Assembly (NCBI GenBank): GCA_001873755.1
Contig: MNZT01000022.1
Location: forward strand, 1 to 27,036
DNA: 27,036 nucleotides
DNA from: Candidatus Wirthbacteria bacterium CG2_30_54_11
GTDB taxonomy: Bacteria > Patescibacteriota > CG2-30-54-11
Reading direction: 5' to 3'
Positions 16,300 through 22,442 of this stretch are shown here, one piece after another. The position numbers and the translations under genes were made by a program. The first letter of the stretch is position 1, and each line of letters opens with the position of its first letter. A model generated the notes under the pieces. The model was not told where the DNA came from and made no database searches. It worked only from the letters and a program-made list of their open reading frames with translations.

Positions 16300-16334
16300 A
16301 AAAAGCCTCATCGGTTTCGATGAGGCTTTTTTTT
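16300..16334. terminator. Bidirectional terminator between rubrerythrin and the asparaginase-like gene
   Basis: GCCTCATCG-GTTT-CGATGAGGC is a perfect 9-bp stem, with eight T residues after it and five A residues before it. It can therefore stop both the rightward rubrerythrin transcript and the leftward asparaginase-like transcript. Confidence 0.9.
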
Positions 16335-16350
16335 ATACTAAGATGGTTAT

Positions 16351-17511
16351 CTACAAGTTGTTCTTCGCCCTCAGTATCGCTTTTTCCTCAGGTGTGTAGA
16401 GCAGATCTATGACATTCTCGGCATCACTCATGATTACACCATTGAGCGCAACATGTACTCCAGGAGGTAAGGTTGCCATTTTACCGAGAGCATATCCCAG
16501 GTTGAACGGAGCATCAGAGATTTCTCCGCTCCCCAGAGGGATCCTGGATCCGGTGAGAATGATCCTTTTGGAGAGATTATCGCCGGTCAGAGTATTCCTG
16601 AGGTATTGCTGGATCTTTTGTATCTTATACAGTCCGGTGGTGATGAGGATATGCTGTGCATGATTATCGTTGATAATGTCTGCTATCAGCTTCAGGTTTT
16701 CGTCGGTCAGATCCCTGCTGTCCTTGATAAATGGATTGATAGCGTAAAAAGGCCGCTGCATCCGGATACAGGTACGCAGGTAATTGGGGATGGCAGAATC
16801 CCTGGCTGGTCTCAGTCCGTCGAGATGGTCGAGCTCGAAATCGATGCTCCCTCCGGCCGGGATCAGGAAAAAGTTTTTGTATCCCAGGACATCATATTCA
16901 TCCAGGTATCCTGAATTGACAAAGACGGCAGAGGTTAGGTCTTTTTTTACCCCTTTGGAAACATCGAGGCACATTCCGCTCATCACCAGAGCGACCGGGA
17001 TATCCGGGTGATCCTGCAGTATGGCTGCAGACATCCCGAGATTGAATCCGCTATCGGAGATCGAAAATCCCTTCAGTGGAATCGTTCCGCCTGTGACCAC
17101 GACCATTTTGTCCATCCGTCCGAATTGCTGGCAGGCGGGATGATGGAATATGGCCCCTGCGATATCCGGCATGAGGTAGGTTCCGGTCGTGACCAGTATT
17201 CGCAAGTGAGCTGATTCTGCGACCTGTTCCCCTATTATTTTTTGGGTGGCCAGGTCGATCTCCCGGCTGTCTTTGAGAATAATGGTTTCGCTGGAGACAT
17301 CATGGTGGGGGAGTCTCACATTCCGCAGGTACTGAGGGATTATGCTTTGTGTATTGGAAATTACCGTATCCTTTGTCGGTTCCCAGTGGGAGTCGATCGT
17401 CCCACCTGTAGCGATAGTATGCAGTTCGTCAGTTTTGTTTTTTTCGGTTTTCGTCTGATCCTGCGGCTGTCGTATGATAGGCAAATCTTGTTGAGGAAAA
17501 ACAGAGTCCAT
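16351..17511 (-). CDS. Tandem-duplicated asparaginase-like protein
   Basis: This is a 386-residue protein built from two copies of the N-terminal L-asparaginase fold (about 28-190 and 212-370). The copies align block by block: ATGGTID with PAGGSID, IPQYLRN with IPNYLRT, KDSREID with KDSRDLT, ILVTTGTYLM with ILITTGLYKI, and VVTGGTIPLKGFSISDSGFNLG with ILTGSRIPLGSGEISDAPFNLG. The small C-terminal asparaginase domain is absent. The second asparaginase motif (normally HGTDT) has Tyr in place of the catalytic Asp in both copies, and the first Thr motif is kept only in copy 1. Ordinary asparaginase activity is therefore doubtful. Start ATG at 17511 was chosen for its AAGGAG at 7 bases; a GTG at 17577 is also in frame. 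No signal peptide is seen. Confidence 0.82.
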   Translation of the reverse strand: MDSVFPQQDLPIIRQPQDQTKTEKNKTDELHTIATGGTIDSHWEPTKDTVISNTQSIIPQYLRNVRLPHHDVSSETIILKDSREIDLATQKIIGEQVAESAHLRILVTTGTYLMPDIAGAIFHHPACQQFGRMDKMVVVTGGTIPLKGFSISDSGFNLGMSAAILQDHPDIPVALVMSGMCLDVSKGVKKDLTSAVFVNSGYLDEYDVLGYKNFFLIPAGGSIDFELDHLDGLRPARDSAIPNYLRTCIRMQRPFYAINPFIKDSRDLTDENLKLIADIINDNHAQHILITTGLYKIQKIQQYLRNTLTGDNLSKRIILTGSRIPLGSGEISDAPFNLGYALGKMATLPPGVHVALNGVIMSDAENVIDLLYTPEEKAILRAKNNL

Positions 17512-17518
17512 GGTTTGT

Positions 17519-17524
17519 CTCCTT
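17519..17524 (-). promoter_or_regulatory. Ribosome binding site that fixes the asparaginase-like start
   Basis: Read leftward, AAGGAG lies 7 bases before the ATG at 17509-17511. The longer reading from GTG at 17577 would add 22 residues and begin within or next to a -10-like box. Confidence 0.7.
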
Positions 17525-17567
17525 ACTGATGATTTCTGATGTTTTTTGTGATCGAATCTATTAACTA

Positions 17568-17573
17568 AGTATA
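17568..17573 (-). promoter_or_regulatory. Candidate -10 box for the asparaginase-like gene
   Basis: TATACT, read leftward, lies about 57 bases before the start codon. Only a T-rich -35 region is available, and it overlaps the T run of the tRNA terminator, so the promoter is uncertain. Confidence 0.35.
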
Positions 17574-17590
17574 TCACAGATCAGAGATAC

Positions 17591-17624
17591 AAAAAAACCG
17601 CCTGATCATCATCTGATCAAGCGG
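17591..17624 (-). terminator. Terminator of the tRNA-Met operon
   Basis: Read leftward, CCGCTTGATCA and TGATCAGGCGG pair over 11 bp (one G-U) around the loop GATGA, followed by seven T residues. It lies 10 bases downstream of the initiator tRNA CCA end. Confidence 0.9.
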
Positions 17625-17634
17625 CCCTGTATTC

Positions 17635-17709
17635 TGGTAGCGGGGGTACGATTCGAACGTACGACCTCCGGGTTATGAGCCCGGCAAGCTACCACTGCTC
17701 TACCCCGCG
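17635..17709 (-). tRNA. Initiator tRNA-fMet (CAU)
   Basis: This is a 75-base tRNA with encoded CCA. The anticodon loop CTCATAA gives CAU. Three features mark it as the initiator: position 1 (C) and position 72 (T) do not pair; the anticodon stem has the GGG/CCC triple (CCGGG with CCCGG); and the D stem has A11-T24. It is the last element of a leftward tRNA group, and a strong terminator follows. Confidence 0.92.
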
Positions 17710-17716
17710 ATACATG

Positions 17717-17734
17717 CTCAACCTGACGGTTGAG
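17717..17734. repeat. Hairpin in the spacer between the two Met tRNAs
   Basis: CTCAACC-TGAC-GGTTGAG is a perfect 7-bp stem with a 4-base loop. It lies between the elongator and initiator tRNA genes and may be a processing structure in the common precursor. Confidence 0.4.
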
Positions 17735-17744
17735 AGGTGGTGGT

Positions 17745-17766
17745 ACCACGTCGCTCGCGAGCGACG

Positions 17767-17770
<4 letters not shown>
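17745..17770. repeat. 26-bp perfect palindrome abutting the tRNA-Met 3' end
   Basis: ACCACGTCGCTCG is followed directly by its exact reverse complement. The palindrome includes the last four bases (discriminator and CCA) of the elongator tRNA-Met gene. Its 24-bp core occurs again at 19797-19820, in the same position relative to another tRNA. No T run follows, so it is not an ordinary terminator. Confidence 0.9.
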
Positions 17771-17841
<71 letters not shown>

Positions 17842-17866
17842 ACAGGTATGGGGTAATGTCAATGCG

Positions 17867-18298
17867 CTAGAGTGTCGATTCAGCTGCGGACGAAGGGGCG
17901 AAGAAGTAATCCCACCATTTCGATATATTAGACTGTTGCTGCCGTTTTATCAAGGCTTCCTGTTCGGACAGGAGCTGGTCGTTGACCGCAACTTTTTCTG
18001 GCGGCAGGGAGACGACGGTCTCGCCTGGTTTTTTGCAGTTCAGCTTATCCCGGCATTCCTGCTCTATGAACAGGTCGGTCTGTACGAACTCAAAGGTGTC
18101 AGAGAGCGACCGGTTCTGGTCATCGAGCGCCGTGAGGTCGCTCTGCAGCTTGTTGATCCTGTCCTGCACCTTGCGGTTTTCGCTGATGGCTTTCACCAGA
18201 TTGATGCTCATGAACACCGTGATGACCGTCCCCATGACCAGCAGGATCTTGGAGTTGGATAGTGACATGAAGCCGTTGCCGCGATTGCGATAATCCAT
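17867..18298 (-). CDS. FtsB/DivIC-like septum formation protein
   Basis: This is a 143-residue bitopic membrane protein. A transmembrane helix at about 18-36 is followed by a coiled coil (about 38-75, QDRINKLQSDLTALDDQNRSL). Then comes the block FIEQECRDKLNCKKPGETVV, which matches the conserved end of DivIC/FtsB proteins (normally YIE.EAR.KL...PGE). These proteins join the FtsL/FtsQ divisome complex. The ATG at 18298 has no clear ribosome site; an ATG at 18268 (MSLSNSK) is an alternative. The gene lies in a leftward run with tRNA-Met genes 25 bases downstream. An IS element is now inserted 71 bases upstream of its start and probably separates it from its original promoter. Confidence 0.8.
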   Translation of the reverse strand: MDYRNRGNGFMSLSNSKILLVMGTVITVFMSINLVKAISENRKVQDRINKLQSDLTALDDQNRSLSDTFEFVQTDLFIEQECRDKLNCKKPGETVVSLPPEKVAVNDQLLSEQEALIKRQQQSNISKWWDYFFAPSSAAESTL

Positions 18299-18308
18299 AC
18301 GGAAGAGT

Positions 18309-18369
18309 CAAATAATCAAATAATCAAATAATCAAAGAATCAAAGAATCAACGAAGCAAGGGATCAAAT
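18309..18369. repeat. 8-bp degenerate tandem repeat
   Basis: The unit CAAATAAT occurs three times, followed by CAAAGAAT twice, CAACGAAG, CAAGGGAT and a partial CAAAT, all in strict 8-bp register. On the leftward strand each unit reads TTGATTAT-like and could act as alternating -35/-10 material for the FtsB-like gene. The tract is cut by the IS insertion at 18370. Confidence 0.75.
18360..18369. repeat. Target site duplication, left copy
   Basis: GGGATCAAAT flanks the left end of the IS element and is repeated exactly at 19690-19699. The 10-bp length fits IS4-family duplications. Confidence 0.75.
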
Positions 18370-19689
18370 CACTAGTGTCCGGTTAAAGTAATAGTCCGCA
18401 CGTTAACATCCAATAAAAAATAAGGGGTTCCAGCGTTTTTGGTGTGTACACGATTTGAAATGATAAGCCATACTCTTTGTGCTTCATCATTACCAATCGG
18501 ATAGCATGCATACCGGTTCTTTCGTGTTTGCTCAAATAGTTGATTTCATACCCCGTCGTCAATTTGATGAGTGCGTAAATCGCTACCGTGGCAATTGCCA
18601 TGTTCGCGAGCTGTCGTGTCGAAAGCAGTTTTTGGCACTGCTCTTTGGGCAGCTCACCCAGATGGATAGTCTGCGCGATATCGTCATTTGTCTTTCTGCT
18701 CAAAAAAGTAAGCTGTATCACCTTGGTTTCGGTGAAGGCATAGCTCGATCCACTCTGGCTGAAGCAAACGAAAAACGTAACTTCTTCATCTACCGAGATC
18801 TTGCCTGTCACCTGATCTCCAGGGCTCAAAAGCTGTATCAGGATGAACCAGTGTTGCTTGATGGGCTGGATACCAAAGTGTATGCCCTGGACGCCTCAGT
18901 CATTGATCTTTGTTTGACCTGGTTTGGCTGGGCTACCTTTCGTAGGCATAAAGCTGGGGTGAAACTGCACGTAGTGCTGGACCTTCAAGGCAACATTCCC
19001 GCCATCTTCTATGTTACGAAAGCGAGTGTTCATGACGTAAACATCATGGACATTCTCGACTGGGAAAAGGGAGCGCTCTATATCATGGATAGAGGGTATA
19101 CAGACTTCAAGCGACTCTACGATATTGAAAATGCCGGGGCTGACTTCATCATTCGGGCTAAACACAATCTCCATTTCCGCCGTACGAATACCAGACCAGT
19201 CGATAAGAGCACGGGACTCAGATGTGATCAAACCATTCGTTTGGGTGGATCGAGGACCGGCAAACTTTACCCAAAAAGATTACGAAGGATCAAATATTTT
19301 GATGCTGAAACGAAGAGACATTACATCTTTCTTACGAACAATTTTGATCTGCCTGCTCTCCATATCGCCAAACTCTACAAGTATCGGTGGCAGGTAGAAC
19401 TTTTTTAAGTGGATCAAGCAGCACGTGAAAATCAAGGTTTTCTGGGGACGATCCGAGAACGCAGTTCAGACTCAAATGTGCGTGGCAATCTGTGCCTATA
19501 CGTTGATTGCCATCATGAAAAAGCAATTACGGATTGACCGTGAAATGCATGAAATCCTGCAAATTTTGAGGGTCTGCATGTTTGACCAGAATGGCTTACT
19601 AGCGCTCTTTTCCGATGGCAATCTGCAAAGTTGTGAAGGTGCATCTCTCAAACAGCCCGTCTTTACTGGATTTTAAACCGGACACTAGT
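18370..19689 (+). mobile_element. IS4-family insertion sequence (about 1320 bp)
   Basis: The element has 14-bp perfect terminal inverted repeats, ACTAGTGTCCGGTT at 18371-18384 and its reverse complement at 19676-19689, and is flanked by 10-bp direct repeats GGGATCAAAT. It carries one rightward transposase frame with a frameshift. It is inserted in the 8-bp tandem repeat upstream of the FtsB-like gene, between tRNA-Ile2 and the Met tRNAs. Confidence 0.88.
18506..19676 (+). pseudogene. IS4-family DDE transposase, frameshifted
   Basis: From the ATG at 18506 (HTGSFVFAQIVDFIPRRQF, a typical opening for this IS4 group) the frame runs to a TAA at 19406-19408. A second frame, shifted by +1, continues to a TAA at 19674-19676. 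The DDE residues are in YALDASVIDLC and YIMDRGYTDFKRL. The IS4 YREK signature (Y-x2-R-x3-E-x6-K) begins in the first frame (YKYRWQVE) and ends in the second (KWIK). The break is at a run of six T residues (19401-19406). The E-x6-K spacing is restored only if the frame moves by -2, giving LFFKWIK, which suggests loss of two T residues. Programmed frameshifting or a homopolymer sequencing error are alternatives. Confidence 0.85.
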
Positions 19690-19699
19690 GGGATCAAAT
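19690..19699. repeat. Target site duplication, right copy
   Basis: GGGATCAAAT, identical to 18360-18369, lies next to the right terminal inverted repeat. The next 100 bases, up to the palindrome at 19797, hold nothing I recognise. Confidence 0.75.
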
Positions 19700-19796
19700 A
19701 AACAAAGGTTCAAAAAACGAGGAAAGTCCTATCGGGCTGAATTTGTTGTAAGGTACATAGAAGTGAGCGATAGCGAGATTCAAGAAGGTGGCACCG

Positions 19797-19820
19797 CCAC
19801 GTCGCTCGCGAGCGACGTGG
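19797..19820. repeat. 24-bp perfect palindrome abutting the tRNA-Ile2 3' end
   Basis: CCACGTCGCTCG is followed directly by its exact reverse complement. It is identical to the core of the palindrome at 17745-17770 and, like it, shares the CCA triplet of a leftward tRNA gene (19818-19820). Confidence 0.9.
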
Positions 19821-19893
19821 TGGGCCCAGCAGGTTTCGAACCTGCGACCAACCGGTTATGAGCCGGGCGCTCTAACCCCTGAGCTATGGGCCC
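19818..19893 (-). tRNA. tRNA with CAU anticodon, probably tRNA-Ile2 (lysidine type)
   Basis: This is a 76-base tRNA with encoded CCA; the acceptor arms GGGCCCA and TGGGCCC pair perfectly. The anticodon loop CTCATAA gives CAU. It carries C4-G69 and C5-G68, the acceptor pairs used by TilS to recognise tRNA-Ile2, and its overall sequence resembles Ile2 genes. It would read AUA after lysidine modification. An elongator Met identity is the alternative; that role is better filled by the tRNA at 17767-17841. The outermost anticodon-stem pair (27-43) is C-T. Confidence 0.75.
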
Positions 19894-19898
19894 TGATA

Positions 19899-20246
19899 TC
19901 AGTTTTTACCGAATGTGCTGGCGTCGGGTTTCTTTATCAACGTCATTTGCCGTTGTGCTTCGATAACGATCGTCTTGAGAGGGCATTCTTTTTTTACGTA
20001 ATGTGCAAAAGATCCAAGGGCTGCTTCATAGTTATTACCGAGTTTGTCCATGCAACAATAACTGGCATATCCGATTTGTTTATTGATCATATCGTACAGT
20101 TCAGGCAGCCGGCTGCAATAATCAATGCCTTGGGATTTATTCTTGGGCACAGGGCACAACTTGCATTGGAAGTTGAAAAAACTGAGGAACCAGGATCTTT
20201 CAACCTCGATCTGTGCTTGGATCTCTTCGGTAATCGGGTAACTCAT
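19899..20246 (-). CDS. Small Cys-rich hypothetical protein
   Basis: This 115-residue protein is not one I recognise. It has cysteines at CKLC, then a single Cys in DYCSRL, CC in SYCCMD and one more near KKECPL, a pattern that could bind metal. There is no signal peptide or membrane segment. The ATG at 20246 has AGAGGA 5 to 6 bases upstream, which supports a real gene. The stop codon is only 5 bases from the 5' end of tRNA-Ile2, so mRNA and tRNA are probably cut from one transcript. It is divergent from mnmA, with 76 bases between the starts. Confidence 0.65.
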   Translation of the reverse strand: MSYPITEEIQAQIEVERSWFLSFFNFQCKLCPVPKNKSQGIDYCSRLPELYDMINKQIGYASYCCMDKLGNNYEAALGSFAHYVKKECPLKTIVIEAQRQMTLIKKPDASTFGKN

Positions 20247-20262
20247 AATTCCTCTTTGCTCT

Positions 20263-20290
20263 TTGACCGTTAATGGTTTTCCTCTATACT
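20263..20290 (+). promoter_or_regulatory. Sigma70-type promoter of mnmA
   Basis: -35 TTGACC (20263-20268) and -10 TATACT (20285-20290) are separated by 16 bases, with the start codon about 32 bases further on. Confidence 0.65.
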
Positions 20291-20322
20291 TGCAACGTTG
20301 GTAGTTTACCTAAAGTTCTGAT

Positions 20323-21426
20323 ATGAGTAAAGCGGAAATCTCAAGTAATAAGGTGCTCGTTGCCATGAGCGGAGGGGTTGACTCATCGGTCGCGGCGGCA
20401 CTGCTTGTGGAGGCGGGGTTCCAGGTCGCTGGCGTCCACCTGAAGTTCTGGTCGTCCGGGGTCAAGGAGGAGGAACAGAATGTCTGCTGTTCGCTGGCCA
20501 GTCAGGGCGATGCCAGGCGGGTCTGCGATGTGCTGGGTATCCCGTTCCAGGTGTGGGACGCTGAGGACATGTTTTACCATGAGGTGGTGAAGTCCTACCT
20601 CTCTGAGCTTCGCTATGGCCGCACACCGAACCCTTGTGTCATTTGTAACGAACGCATCAAGCTCGGCTGGCTCATCGACCGGGCAGCGGCGACCGGGTTT
20701 GATATGGTGGCGACGGGGCACTGGGCGCGGATCGAGCATGAGACAGACGGGCGACTTCATCTTTTCCGGTCTGTCAACGAGGCTAAGGATCAATCGTATT
20801 TCCTCTACCGCGTCACGAAGGAGCATCTGGCGCGGGTGCTGTTCCCGCTGGGCGATTTCAAGACGAAGGATCAGGTGCGGGATATCGCCCGGCGTTATCA
20901 GCTTCCCACCGGCGAAAAGTCGGAAAGCCAGGAGATCTGTTTCATCCCGGATGGGGACAGGGAAGCCTTCATCAGGAGGTTTGCACCGGACACGCTGGAG
21001 ACAGGGCCGGTGAAGGATACTGCGGGCAAGACACTTGGCGAACATCAGGGGCTGGCGCTCTATACCGAGGGTCAGAGAAAGGGAATCAAGATCGCTGCGG
21101 CTAATCGTCTGTATGTAACGCGCAAGGATGTGAAGCGGAATACCTTGATCCTCGGTGATCTGGAAGCTACCGGAAGCCTCGGGCTTCTGGCTGCGGATGT
21201 GGTCTGGCTGGAGCCGGTCAGTTTTCCTGTGAAGGCTGAGGCCAGGATTCGGTTCCGCGGAGCGGGGCTGCTTTGTACTGTCACACAGGAGCCTGATGAC
21301 AGGTTGAAGGTGTCCTTTGATACTGCCGCCCAAGGCGTAGCGCCCGGCCAGTCGGTGGTGTTCTACCAGGGGGACAGGATACTTGGCGGGGCGATAATAC
21401 GGGTTCAAGACCAGATGTCACCCTGA
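20323..21426 (+). CDS. mnmA: tRNA-specific 2-thiouridylase
   Basis: MnmA uses ATP and a persulfide relay to thiolate U34 of tRNA-Lys, -Glu and -Gln. The protein is 367 residues. The PP-loop is MSGGVDSSVAAALL (15-28), and the two catalytic cysteines are Cys105 in TPNPCVICNERIK and Cys206 in ESQEICFIPDGD. The block NEAKDQSYFLYRV is also typical. The ATG at 20323 lacks a strong ribosome site. The last residues, MSP, and the stop codon are encoded by the first bases of a repeat element (21415 onwards), so the natural C-terminus may have been altered slightly. The promoter is at 20263-20290. Confidence 0.96.
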   Translation: MSKAEISSNKVLVAMSGGVDSSVAAALLVEAGFQVAGVHLKFWSSGVKEEEQNVCCSLASQGDARRVCDVLGIPFQVWDAEDMFYHEVVKSYLSELRYGRTPNPCVICNERIKLGWLIDRAAATGFDMVATGHWARIEHETDGRLHLFRSVNEAKDQSYFLYRVTKEHLARVLFPLGDFKTKDQVRDIARRYQLPTGEKSESQEICFIPDGDREAFIRRFAPDTLETGPVKDTAGKTLGEHQGLALYTEGQRKGIKIAAANRLYVTRKDVKRNTLILGDLEATGSLGLLAADVVWLEPVSFPVKAEARIRFRGAGLLCTVTQEPDDRLKVSFDTAAQGVAPGQSVVFYQGDRILGGAIIRVQDQMSP

Positions 21427-21528
21427 GAGAAGGTCTGAGCGGAGTCTGCGTAGTCGAATGACCGCAGCGAAGGGTCTGCATTGATTGTTCAGTGTCCCAG
21501 TAAGACTCTTCGTACCTCGGAGTGACAT
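21415..21528. repeat. GTCAC-type repeat element overlapping the mnmA stop codon
   Basis: The left end ATGTCACCCTGAG and the right end CCTCGGAGTGACAT are imperfect inverted repeats. The left end contains the mnmA stop codon. The inside is GC-rich with short imperfect hairpins. Confidence 0.6.
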
Positions 21529-21550
21529 GGTTGACGATCGTCGTTAGCTC

Positions 21551-21642
21551 GTCACCCTGAACGAAAGCAACTGCAGTGAAGGGGATGCAGTGCTGGTTCA
21601 GCGGGTTAGGAGATTCTTCACCCGCAGCGGGTTCAGAATGAC
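21551..21642. repeat. GTCAC-type repeat element, second copy in the mnmA-ytxG spacer
   Basis: GTCACCCTGAAC (21551-21562) and GTTCAGAATGAC (21631-21642) are inverted repeats with two mismatches. It is related to the elements at 21415-21528 and 13897-14013. Together these repeats and the promoter account for the 286-base gap without a gene. Confidence 0.65.
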
Positions 21643-21673
21643 ATAGTATTCAGTTCCGCTCCTGTAGAGCCTG

Positions 21674-21682
21674 TGCTATAAT
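21674..21682 (+). promoter_or_regulatory. Extended -10 promoter of the YtxG/YtxH-like pair
   Basis: TGCTATAAT is an exact TG-N-TATAAT extended -10 box. The -35 region is poor (TTCCGC at 17 bases), as is usual for extended -10 promoters. The start codon follows about 30 bases later. Confidence 0.65.
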
Positions 21683-21712
21683 GAAATCGTCTAGTCAAGC
21701 CAAGGAGTATGT

Positions 21713-21982
21713 ATGACCATCACACAGGCGGTACTGATCGGCATCCTCATCGCTTTCACGCTCAATCTGCTTTTCCTCATGATGTATATCGGTCCGATCC
21801 TGACCCAGGTGCGGGATATTGTGAAAGATGCCCGGGAGATCACCGATGTGGTCAAGAACCGGGTCAAGAAGGTGGACGGTGCACTCGATAAGCTTTCCGG
21901 GATCATGAACATTTTTGACAAGATCGCCACGATTGCCAGCAAATTCGGTGGCTCCGGGAAGAAAGATCCAACCAAAACTTAA
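21713..21982 (+). CDS. Small membrane protein, YtxG/DUF948-like
   Basis: This 89-residue protein has one transmembrane helix (about 5-27) followed by a charged amphipathic helix (RDIVKDAREITDVVKNRVKKVDGALDKL), the layout of DUF948/YtxG-type general stress proteins. The start has AAGGAG about 6 bases upstream. The next gene is YtxH-like and only 13 bases away, matching the ytxG-ytxH gene order of Bacillus, which supports the assignment. The function in stress or envelope biology is not established from the sequence. Confidence 0.7.
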   Translation: MTITQAVLIGILIAFTLNLLFLMMYIGPILTQVRDIVKDAREITDVVKNRVKKVDGALDKLSGIMNIFDKIATIASKFGGSGKKDPTKT

Positions 21983-21995
21983 AAAGGAGAGCGAG

Positions 21996-22310
21996 ATGAG
22001 CTGTAAATGTGGAATTCACGGCTGTACACATGGATTCTTGTGGGGTGTCATCGGCGGAGTCATCCTGGGGCTGCTCTATGCTCCGCAGGACGGAGAAAAG
22101 ACCCGGGAGTCAGTTATGCGGAAATTCGAAGAACTGAAGGTGGAAGCAGAAAAACACCTCAAAGAACTTGATGCCTGCAAAGACAGGATCCCCGGGATCA
22201 GATCAGAGGTAGAAGAACAGGTAACGCGAGCAAAACAGCGGGTCAAGGAAGAGATCCAGACCGCCAAAGAGGCGCTGGAAAAGCATCTGGCTGAGAAGCA
22301 GCAGGGTTAA
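21996..22310 (+). CDS. YtxH-like protein
   Basis: This 104-residue protein starts at the ATG at 21996, behind AAAGGAGAG; the frame is open upstream but that region overlaps the preceding gene. A glycine-rich membrane helix, FLWGVIGGVILGLLYAP, leads into QDGEKTRESV, the classic YtxH pattern, then a long amphipathic coiled coil to the end. The N-terminus is unusual, CKCGIHGCTHG, with three Cys and two His that could bind a metal. It lies downstream of the YtxG-like gene and is followed by a strong terminator. Confidence 0.78.
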   Translation: MSCKCGIHGCTHGFLWGVIGGVILGLLYAPQDGEKTRESVMRKFEELKVEAEKHLKELDACKDRIPGIRSEVEEQVTRAKQRVKEEIQTAKEALEKHLAEKQQG

Positions 22311-22326
22311 GCTTCAGGATATCAGA

Positions 22327-22351
22327 AGACGCCATAAATGGACGTCTCTAC
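22327..22351. repeat. Degenerate CGTCTCTAC-type hairpin
   Basis: AGACGCCAT and ATGGaCGTCT fold around AA with one bulged A, followed by CTAC. The CGTCTCTAC end matches the outer arm of the GTTGCA palindromes near 7297-9224, so it looks like a relative with a different core. Confidence 0.5.
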
Positions 22352-22362
22352 GATGGATAATG

Positions 22363-22391
22363 AAAAGACACCCGAGCGGGTGTCTTTTTTT
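22363..22391. terminator. Terminator after the YtxH-like gene
   Basis: GACACCC-GAGC-GGGTGTC is a perfect 7-bp stem followed by seven T residues and preceded by four A residues. It should stop the rightward ytxG/ytxH transcript strongly and may also serve the leftward gene that ends at 22443. Confidence 0.9.
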
Positions 22392-22400
22392 GCCTGTGCA

Positions 22401-22442
22401 TTTTTTTGTAGAGCCGTAGCATGCTACGGCTCTACAAAAAAA
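22401..22442. repeat. 42-bp perfect palindrome
   Basis: Seven T residues, then GTAGAGCCGTAGCA, then the exact reverse complement of both. The outer GTAGAG matches the GTTGCA-type repeats, with a different core. It ends directly at the stop codon of the 720-residue leftward gene (22443). Each stem is followed by A residues on either strand, so it is not a standard terminator. Confidence 0.9.

Noticed and set aside
17512..17577. Longer asparaginase-like protein from GTG at 17577
   Set aside because: It has no ribosome site and would overlap the promoter-like box, whereas the ATG at 17511 has AAGGAG at 7 bases.
18309..18369. CRISPR-like array
   Set aside because: Units are 8 bp with no spacers, and no cas genes are present.
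20383..21408. Long leftward open frame opposite mnmA
   Set aside because: It is the complement of a well-identified gene and shows no recognisable protein pattern.
22401..22442. Bidirectional terminator
   Set aside because: The stem is followed by A residues on each strand, not T; the real terminator is the hairpin at 22363-22391.
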